A stretch of DNA of 64,000 nucleotides from NCBI GenBank assembly GCA_036389835.1, contig DASVWC010000098.1, positions 16,374-80,373 on the forward strand, read 5' to 3'. Source of the DNA: AC-37 sp036389835 (GTDB lineage Bacteria; Actinomycetota; Thermoleophilia; Solirubrobacterales; Thermoleophilaceae). The translations under genes were made by a program, and so were the position numbers. Below are positions 25,432-35,400 of the stretch, piece after piece. How positions within the stretch are numbered: the first letter of the stretch is position 1; every line of letters starts with the position of its first letter. The notes beneath the pieces were generated by a model. That model was not told where the DNA came from, ran no database searches, and saw nothing but the letters and a program-made list of their open reading frames with translations.

Positions 25432-26357
25432 CGGCCCGGCGCCTCGACCAGGCGCGTCATCGCCCGGAAGGCCTCGTAGCGCTCGGCGATCTCGTCCTCG
25501 TCGAGGCGGCTCACGCGCTCGGTCCCGAAGTCCTCGACGTTGAACGAGGCCATCACCGAGCCGTAGGTCATCGCGCGGCGCAGCTCGTCGTCGTCGTGCG
25601 TCGCGTCCGGCCCGACCGAGGCCAGGTAGCCCATGAAGCCGCCGGCGAAGGAGTCGCCGGCGCCGGTCGGGTCACGCACGGTCTCGAGCGGGAAGGCCGG
25701 GATCGAGAAGAAGCGGTCCTCGGTGAACAGCGCGGCGCCGTACTCGCCCTGCTTGGCGATCACCACGCGCGGGCCCATCTCCATCACCGTTCGGGCCGCG
25801 CGGACCAGGTTCGGCTCCTCGGTGAGCATCCGGATCTCGGCGTCGTTGAGGAACAGGAGGTCGACCAGCCCGATCGCGCGCACGAGCGAGTCGCGCGCGG
25901 TGTCGATCCAGAGGTTCATCGAGTCGAGGCCCGCGAACCCCGCGCCCTCGCACTGCTCGCGCACCTCGCGCTGGAGGTCGGGCTGGATGTTCGCGAGGAA
26001 GAGGGTCCGCGCGTTGCGCGACTCGTCCGAGAGCTTGGGCTGGAACTCGCCGAAGACCCCGAGCTGGGTGTCCTCGGTGTGGGCGGTGTTGAGGTCGAAG
26101 TCGTAGCGGCCGCGCCAGAAGAACGTGCTGCCGCCCTCCACGCGCTCGATGTCGTCGGTGTTGACGCCGCGGCCGTGGAGCACCGCGTACGCGTCGTCGC
26201 CGAAGTCGTCGCCGACCGGACCGACCACGCGGACGTCGGTGAAGAAGCTCGCCGCCAGCGAGAAGTGCACGGCGGATCCGCCGAGCATGCGGTCGCGCTC
26301 CCCGAACGGGGTCTTCACCGCGTCGAACGCGATCGAGCCGACTACCACGAGGCTCAT
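25428..26357 (-). CDS. PfkB-family carbohydrate kinase
   Basis: A 309-residue ribokinase-fold enzyme. N-terminal motif VVVGSIAFDAVKTPFGERDRMLGGSAVHF; C-terminal anion hole and catalytic base DPTGAGDSFAGGFMGYL (Asp of TGAGD). It phosphorylates a sugar or nucleoside at the expense of ATP. The FGERDRMLGGSA sequence is as in the adenosine-kinase-like subgroup, but the substrate is not certain. The ATG at 26357 is preferred over 26408 for its match to the family N-terminus and a TAGCCT hexamer 10 nt upstream. Confidence 0.88.
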   Translation of the reverse strand: MSLVVVGSIAFDAVKTPFGERDRMLGGSAVHFSLAASFFTDVRVVGPVGDDFGDDAYAVLHGRGVNTDDIERVEGGSTFFWRGRYDFDLNTAHTEDTQLGVFGEFQPKLSDESRNARTLFLANIQPDLQREVREQCEGAGFAGLDSMNLWIDTARDSLVRAIGLVDLLFLNDAEIRMLTEEPNLVRAARTVMEMGPRVVIAKQGEYGAALFTEDRFFSIPAFPLETVRDPTGAGDSFAGGFMGYLASVGPDATHDDDELRRAMTYGSVMASFNVEDFGTERVSRLDEDEIAERYEAFRAMTRLVEAPGR

Positions 26358-26367
26358 GCGGCGCGGA

Positions 26368-26373
26368 AGGCTA
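26368..26373 (-). promoter_or_regulatory. -10 element (TAGCCT) of the PfkB kinase gene
   Basis: TAGCCT on the minus strand ends 10 nt before the ATG at 26357. The rest of the gap to 26443 is GC-rich and shows no other signal. Confidence 0.4.
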
Positions 26374-26443
26374 GCCGCACGCCCCCCGGCCGCGCGGGCG
26401 CCCGGCACTCAAGCGCCCGCCTGCCGCTGCCGATGCCCGATCA

Positions 26444-29400
26444 ATGGCCCTCCAGCCGTCGCGCGTTCGCGCGTTCCTCCTCACCGTTCTGGTTGCGCTC
26501 GTCGCGGCGTGCTCCGCGGCGCCCGGCGCCGCGGCGTCGGCCGGCTGCGAGCCCACGGGCCACGAGACCGTCGCGACCGACAAGCCGCGCTACCCGACCG
26601 AGGAGCTCGTCCACCTGACGGGCGCGGGGTACGCGCCGGGCTGCGAGGTGGTCGTGCGGGTGGTCCGCCCCGACGGCAGCATCGTGACCGGCGCCGGCAC
26701 CGAGACGACCGGCAGCGACGCCGTGACGACCGGCGCCGACGGCTCGCTCGCCTACGACTACCGGCTCGCGACGATCACCGGCACCTACCGGGTGTACGTG
26801 ATCGCGCCCGAGAGCGGGGCGGTGCTCGCCAGCGTCGAGTTCGAGGATGCGGCGGTCATGACCAACCTCCGCCTCGGCAGCTCGGCCGGCGCCGAGAACT
26901 ACGTCTTCGCCGCGGGCGACGTCGTGTTCGCGACCGGGTCGGTGTCGAACAGCCGCAACTACCGCTTCACGGTGATCCGCTCGGACGGGACGTCGCTCGT
27001 CGGGCCGTGCACGGCCACGCTCTCGAGCACCACCGGCGGCAGCGAGGCCGTCACCAACTCCTTCACGGTCCAGGCCTCGGACCCGGCCTCCGGCGCGACG
27101 CCCTACACCTACCGCCTCCAGGAGTTCCCGAACAACGACGCGACCTGCACGAGCGCGACCCCGAGCACGGCGGACCTCCAGTTCTCCGTGGCGCGCGCGA
27201 CCTCGTACGCGGACAGCGGGCTCACGACCCCGCGCGCCGCCTTCGGCCTCGGGACGGGCGCCTACGTGCGCGTGGACGGCGTGACCGCCTCGCTGGCCGA
27301 CTGGAGCACGACCTGGATCCCGCCGTCGGGTTCGACCGCCTGCGCGAACACGCTCGGCACCGATCGCCCGGACTCCTCGGCCGCCGGCCGGCTGCCCGAC
27401 GCCGCCGGGAGCTTCCTCCAGTACGCACCGGGCGGATCGGGCGCGACCTGGAACCTGAGCGCGAGCTTCGACGCCGGCGCGAGCTGCCCCGCGTTCGCCC
27501 CGGCGAACGACGGGCAGTGGCGGCTGCGCCTCCAGCGCGACGCGACTCACTTCGTGGACCTGCCGGCGTTCGTCGTCGCCACCACCCCGCCCCAGACCAC
27601 GATCGACTCCGGCCCGTCCGGGACCACCACCAACGCCTCGCCGAGCTTCGCGTTCTCGTCCGACAAGGCCGGCTCGAGCTTCCAGTGCCGCCTCGACGGC
27701 CCCGGCGCCGCCAGCGGCAGCTACGCGTCGTGCACCTCGGCGAAGAGCTACTCGAACCTCGCTCAGGGCACCTACACCTTCAGCGTCTACGCCACCGACG
27801 CGGCCGGCAACGTGGACGCCACGCCGGCCACCCGCACGTTCACGGTCGACACCGAGGTTCCGGCCGTCACCGTCACCGCGCCGGCCGACAACTCGACCAC
27901 CACCGACGTGACCCCGCCGCTGGCGGGCGCGGCCGGCAACGCCGCGGGCGACTCGCCCACGGTGACGGCGAAGCTGTACGCCGGCTCGGCCGTGTCGGGC
28001 TCCGCGGTGCGCAGCTTCGCGGTCGCGCGCTCGGGCGGCGCGTGGGCGGTGGCGGACGGCGACTGGAGCGCGGGCGACCCGCTGCGCGCTCCGCTCGCGG
28101 ACGGCGTCTACACGGTCCAGGCCGAGCAGTCCGACGGCGGCGGCGCCGGGACGAGCAACACCCGCACCTTCCGCGTCGACACGACCCCGCCGACCACGAC
28201 CGACAACGTCCCGGCCGCGAGCCAGTCGAACGACGTGACGGTCACGCTGACCGCGGTCGACTCCGGCTCGGGCGTCCAGGCCACCTACTACACGACCGAC
28301 GACACGGACCCGGCGGACACCGCCAACCCCTCGCGCCGGACGTACAACCCCGCGACGCGGCCGGTGCTCACCGACGGCCAGCAGATCCGCTACTACTCGG
28401 TCGACTCGGCCGGCAACGCCGAGGCCGTCAAGACCTCCGCGATCGCGAAGGTCGACAAGGGCAGCACGCTGGTCGGCGCCGAGGGCGACCAGGACCCGAA
28501 CCCCGGCAACTCCCTGACCGGACCGGCCAGCGGCGACTGGCTCGGCTACTGGAACTCCGGTCGCGTCAGCTCGATGGTCGACCCGAACGCGCTCGACGAC
28601 TACTTCATCGGCGGCACCAAGGAGGAGGCGCCGATGTTCTGGAACTACCAGTACCAGGCCGGCGGCGTCACGCCCGCGAAGTCCAACATCCAGGCCGCCT
28701 GGACCTCGCTCGAGTCGACCCGCTCGACCACGTTCCTCTACATGGCGTTCAAGCGCGAGGGCACGACCGGCAACACCTTCCTGACCTTCGAGCTCAACCA
28801 GGGCACCGGCACGTACGTCAACGGCGTCGGCGCGACCATCCCCTGCCGCACCAACGGGGACATCCTCGTCAGCTTCGAGACCGGCAACCCGCCGAAGGTC
28901 ACGGTCTACAAGTGGGTCAGCACGGCGCCCGGCCCGCCGTCGTGCCCCGAGGGCGCGATCGGCACGTTCACCAGCAGCGGACCGCTCGCGCCCGGGCAGT
29001 TCCAGGGCCGGATGAACACGGCGCCGATCTCGAACTACCTCGACACCGGCAGGCTCGGCACGAGCTTCCCGACCAACTCGTTCGGCGAGGCGGCCATCGA
29101 CCTGCCCGCCGTGCTCAACACTCTCAACGGGACCCCCTGCGCCGGCTTCTCGCGCGTGCACGTGCACAGCCGCTCGTCCGAGCAGATCAGCTCGCAGCTC
29201 CAGGACAACGTGGGGCCGTACTCGCTCAAGGTCCAGAGCTGCGCCGTCACCGGCACGAAGTTCGAGGACCTCGACGCCGACGGCGTGCGCGACGGCGCCG
29301 AGCCGCCGCTCGCCGGGTTCCGGATGTACGTGGACCTGAACGGCAACGGCGCGCTCGACGCGGGCGAGCCGAGCGACGTCAGCGACGCCACCGGCGGCTA

Positions 29401-32400
29401 CGAGATCACCGGCGTCCCGGCGGGCTCCTACGACGTGCGCGAGGCGCTGACGCCCGCCCAGGTCGCCGCGGGCTGGACCTGCTCGAAGCCGGTCGGCTGC
29501 CGCAAGGCGATCGAGATGACCGTGGGCGGCAACACGACCGGCGTGGAGTTCGGCAACTGGGCGCCGGCGACGGTCAGCGGCTCGACCTTTGACGACGCCA
29601 ACCGCAACGGCTTCCGCGACGGCGCGGAGGGCCCGCTCGGCGGCGTGGTCGTGTTCGTGGACTACGACGGCGACGGCGTGCGCGACGCGGGGGAGCCCTT
29701 CGCGGTCAGCGCGGGCGGCGGCACGTACACCATCGGCGGCGTCAGGCCGGGCACGCGCGTGGTGCGCCAGGAGGCGCCGGCCGGCTACGTCTGCACCGCC
29801 CCCGCGAGCTGCGCGAGCGCTCCGATCACGCTGGTCTCGCGCGGCTCGGCGACCGAGGTGGACTTCGGCAGCGCCGCGTCGGGCCGGGTCAGCGGCACGA
29901 AGTTCGAGGACTCCGACGCCGACGGGACGCGCGACGGCGGCGAGCCGGGCCTGCCGGGCCGGACCGTCTACGTGGACTACAACGGCAACGGGACGCGCGA
30001 CGCGGGCGAGCCGTCGGCCGTCACCGGCGCCGCCGGCGACTATCTGATCCCCGACGTGCGCGCGGGCACGCACCGCATCCGCGAGGTCGCCCAGAGCGGC
30101 TGGACCTGCTCGCTGCCCTCGCCGTGCTCCTACACCCAGGCGTTCGTCGCCGGCACCGACGCGACCGGCCGCGACTTCGGCGCCTGGCGGCCGGGCAGCG
30201 TGAGCGGCACCGTCTACGGCGACGTGGACGAGGACGGCGCGCGCGGCGGCGGTGAGAGCGGCCTCGGCGGCTGGACCGCCTACCTCGACTACGACGGCAA
30301 CGGCGTGCGCGACGCGGGCGAGCCCGGCGCGGTCACCGCCGCGGACGGCTCCTACACGATCGCCGGCGTCCGGCCCGGCTCGTACTCGCTGCGCCAGGTC
30401 GGCCGGGGCGGGTGGCGCTGCACGGCGCCGCTCGGCTGCGCCTACCCGGTCGTCACCGTCGTCTCGGGCGGCAGCGTGAGCGGCCGCGACTTCGGCGACG
30501 CGCAGACCACGACCATCTCCGGCACCAAGTACGCCGACCACGACCGCGACGGCGCGCGCGACGCGAGCGAGCCCGGCCTGGCCGGCTGGACCGTGTGGGT
30601 CGACTACGACGGCGACGGCCTGATCGGCGCCCTCGAGCCCAGCGCCGTGACCGACGCGAACGGCGACTACACCATCGCGAGGATCACCCCGAGCTCGCCG
30701 TCCAGCCCGTACACCGTCCGCGAGGTCGCGCAGCCGAACTGGGTGTGCACCGAGCCGGCGGCGGGCTGCGCGTACAGCGGCCTCGCGATCGCTGGCGGCA
30801 CCAGCACGACCGGGCTCGACTTCGGCGACTACCGGCTCCAGTCGGTGAGCGGGCGCACCTACGAGGACCGCGAGGCCGACGGCGACGAGGACGCCGGCGA
30901 TCCGGCGCTCGGCGGCATGACGATCTGGGTCGAGACGGTCGCGGACAACGGCGTGATCGACCCCGGTGAGCCGAGCGCCGTCAGCGACTCGCGCGGCCAC
31001 TACATGATCCCGGACGTCCCGGTCGGGGCGTACTCCGTGCGCCAGGCGCCGCGCGCGGGCTGGACCTGCTCGGTCGCGGGCGGCTGCGCGCGCTCGATCG
31101 CGATGGCGCCGGGCGGCACCGCTCCTGGCATCGACTTCGGCAGCTACCGGCCGGCCACGGTCAGCGGCGTGGCGTTCGATGACGCCGACCGCGACGGCGC
31201 CCGCGGCGTGGACGAGCTGGCCGCGGCGGGTGTGACCGTGGTCGTCGAGACCGTCGCCGAGAACGGCGTGGCGGACCCGGGCGAGCCGACCGCCGTGACC
31301 GGGCCCGACGGCGCCTACTCGATCGGCGGGCTCGCTCCGCGCGCGACGCCCTACCGCGTGCTAGGGCTCCCGCCGAGCGGCTACAGCTGCACCTTCCCCG
31401 AGGACTGCGACCACCACGTGTCGCTGCTGTCCGGCGACGTCGCCGAGGATCGCGACTTCGGCGTGGTCGGCGAGTCGCGCGTGTCCGGGACCCAGTTCGA
31501 GGACCTCGACGCCGACGGCGACCGCGACGGCGGCGAGCCGGGCCTGTCCGGCTGGACGATGTGGGTGGACTACGACAACGACGGCGTCCGCGACGCGGGC
31601 GAGCCGTCCGACACGACCGACGGCGCGGGCGACTACTCGATCGAGGAGGTACGCCTCGGGAGCTTCCGCGTGCGCCAAGAGCCGAGCGCGGGATGGACCT
31701 GCTCGTACCCCGCGTCGTGCTCGTGGCGGGTGGACTTCGCCGCCGGCGGCGACGCGACCGGCCGCGACTTCGGCGCCTGGCGGACGGGCAGCGTCTCGGG
31801 CCGGGTCTACGACGACCTCGACCGCGACGGCGGCGAGGACGGCGGCGAGCCGGGCCTCTCCCCGTGGGTCGTGTTCGTGGACTACGACGGCGACCAGACG
31901 CGCGACGGCGACGAGCCGTACGCGGCCACCGCCGGCGACGGCACCTACACGATCCCCGGCGTGCGGCCTGGCGAGTGGCCCGTGCGCGAGGAGCTCCAGG
32001 GCCAGTACGCCTGCACCGCCCCGGTCAGCTGCGAGCGCACCGCGACGGTCACCTCGGGCGGCGGCTCGACCGGCAACGACTTCGGCAACGCGATCCCCGG
32101 CGTGACGATCGAGGGCTCGGTCTTCGACGACCGCGACGCCGATGGCGTGGCGCGCGAGCTCGACGCGCTGACCAGCGCACCGCTCGAGCCGGGGCTCGCC
32201 GGCCGCACGGTCTGGCTCGAGACGGTGGACACGAACGGTGCGCTCGACCCGGGCGAGCCCAGCACGGTCTCGAACGACTCCGGCGACTACGGCTTCCGCA
32301 ACCTCAACCCGGGCAGCTACACCGTCCGCCACGCCACCGGCCCGAGCTACAACTGCTCGTACCCGGCGAGCTGCGACTGGAGCCTCGCCGCCGCCGCGGG

Positions 32401-35400
32401 CGACTTCGTGGTGGGCCAGGACTTCGGCGAGTGGACCTCCCCGGCGATCACGGGCCGCGTCTACGAGGACCTGAACGCGGACGGCGACGCCGACAGCGGC
32501 GAGCCGGCCCTCGGCGGGCGCACGATCGAGCTCGACCCCGGCACGCCGGGCGACGACGGCGACGACGTCTCGGCGACCACGGCCGGCGACGGCAGCTACA
32601 GCTTCGACGCCCTCGTCCCGGGCGTGGCGTACCGCGTCTACGACGGCGACGCGAGCGGCTGGAGCTGCTCGCAGCCCGGCTCGCCCTGCGAGTACGCGCG
32701 CACCCTCAGCTCGGGCGAGTCCAGCGCCGACAACGACTTCGGCGTCTGGCGTGCGGTGACGATCGCCGGCACCAAGTACGAGGACACGAACGCCGACGGC
32801 GACCGCGACGGCGGCGAGCCGGGCGTGGGTGGGAAGGCGATCAAGCTCGACCCCGGCACGCCGGGCGACGCCAGCGACGACAGCTCGACGACGACCGCCG
32901 GCGACGGCAGCTACTCGTTCGCCGGCCTGACGCCGGGCACCACCTACCGCGCCTACGACGAGGGCGAGAGCGGCTGGACCTGCAGCGCCCCGGTGGGCTG
33001 CGAGCACAGCGTGCCGACGGCCTCGGGCGACGGCACGCTCGGTGGGCGCGACTTCGGCGCCTACCGGCTCGGGTCGGTCGCCGGCACCAAGTACGAGGAC
33101 CTGAACGCCGACGGCGACCGCGACGCCGGCGAGCCGGGGCTCGGCGGCAGGACGATCGAGCTCGACCCGGGCACCCCGTCCGACGCGAGCGACGACCTCT
33201 CGACGACGACGGCGGGCGACGGCAGCTACTCGTTCGCCGGCCTGACGCCCGGCCCGACCTACCGCGTCCACGACGACGGCGAGGCGGGCTGGACCTGCAG
33301 CGAGCCGGGCGCGCCGTGTGAGTACGCCGTACCGCTCGGCTCGGGCCAGGACGCCGCCGGCAACGACTTCGGGAGCTGGCGCGAGGTCACGGTCGCCGGC
33401 ACCAAGTACGAGGACCTGAACGCCGACGGCGACCGCGACGCCGGCGAGCCGGCGCTCGCCGGGCGCACGATCGAGCTCGACCCGGGCACGCCGGGCGACG
33501 CCAGCGACGACAGCTCGGCGACGACCGCCGGCGACGGCAGCTACAGCTTCACGGGCCTCAAGCCGGGCACGACCTACCGCGTCCACGACGAGGGCGAGTC
33601 CGGCTGGACCTGCTCGCAGCCCGGCACTCCCTGCGAGCACAGCGTGCCCACCGCCTCCGGCGACGGCACCCTCGGATCGCGTGACTTCGGCGCCTACCGC
33701 GAGGTCACGATCGCCGGCACCAAGTACGAGGACCTGAACGCCGACGGCGACCGCGACGCCGGCGAGCCGGCGCTCGCCGGGCGCACGATCGAGCTCGACC
33801 CGGGCACGCCGGGCGACGACAGCGACGACAGCTCGGCCACCACGGCGGGCGACGGCAGCTACAGCTTCACGGGCCTCAAGCCGGGCGTGACCTACCGCGT
33901 CCACGACGACGGCGAGGCGGGCTGGACGTGCAGCGAGCCCGGCACGCCGTGCGAGCACTCGGTCCCGTCGGCCAGCGGCGACGGCACGCTCGGAGGCCGC
34001 GACTTCGGCGCCTACCGCGAGGTCGCGATCGCCGGGACCAAGTACGAGGACCTGAACGCCGACGGCGACCGCGACGGCGGCGAGCCGGCGCTCGCCGGGC
34101 GCGCGATCGAGCTCGACCCGGGCACGCCGGGCGACGACAGCGACGACAGCTCGGCCACCACGGCGGGCGACGGCAGCTACAGCTTCACGGGCCTCAAGCC
34201 GGGCGTGACCTACCGCGTCCACGACGACGGCGAAAGTGGCTGGACCTGCTCGGAGCCGGGCAGCCCCTGCGAGCACAGCGTGCCCACCGCCTCCGGCGAC
34301 GGCACCCTCGGCTCGCGCGACTTCGGCGCCTGGCGGCCCGCGACCATCAGCGGCACCAAGTACGAGGACCGCGACGGCGACGGCGACCGTGACCCGGGCG
34401 AGCCCGGGATCGGCGGCAAGAAGATCGTGCTCGATCCCTGCACGCCGGGCGATCCCAGCGACGACGTCGAGGCCACCACCGCCCCCGACGGCGGCTACAG
34501 CTTCCCCGGCCTCGAGCCCGGCGTCGCCTACTGCGTGCGCGACGAGGGCGAGCCGGGCTGGACCTGCACCGAGCCGGCCGCCGGATGCGAGCACACGATC
34601 ACTCCCGGTTCCGGCGACACCCCGAGCGGGCGCGACTTCGGCTCGTACCGCCCGGCCACGATCGCCGGCACCAAGTACGAGGACACGAACGCCGACGGCG
34701 ACCGCGACGGCGGCGAGCCGGCGCTCGGCGGCAGGACGATCGAGCTCGACCCGGGCACGCCGGGCGACGCCAGCGACGACAGCTCGGCGACGACCGCCGG
34801 CGACGGCAGCTACAGCTTCACGGGCCTCAAGCCGGGCGTGACCTACCGCGTCTACGACGAGGGCGAGTCCGGCTGGACCTGCTCGCAGCCCGGCAGCCCC
34901 TGCGAGCACTCGGTCCCGACCGCCTCGGGTGACGCGATCGGCGACCGCGACTTCGGTGCCTGGCGCCCCGCCACGATCTCCGGCACCAAGTACGAGGACC
35001 GCGACGGCGACGGCGACCGCGACACCGGCGAGCCCCCGCTGGGCGGCAAGAAGATCGTGCTCGATCCCTGCACGCCGGGCGACCCGGGCGACGACGTCGA
35101 GGCCACCACCGCCCCCGACGGCGGCTACTCCTTCCCCGGCCTCAGGCCCGGCGTCGCGTACTGCGTGCGCGACGAGGGCGAGACCGGCTGGACCTGCACG
35201 GAGCCGGGCGCCGGCTGCGGCTACACGCTCACCCCCGGCTCGGGCGACACCCCCGGCGGCCGCGACTTCGGCGCCTACCGAGTCGCCTCGGTCGCGGGCA
35301 CGACCTTCGAGGACGAGGACGCCGACGGCGACCGCGACGCGGGCGAGAGCGGCATCGCCGGGCGCACGATCTACGTCGACGCCGACGGGTCCGGCGACCT

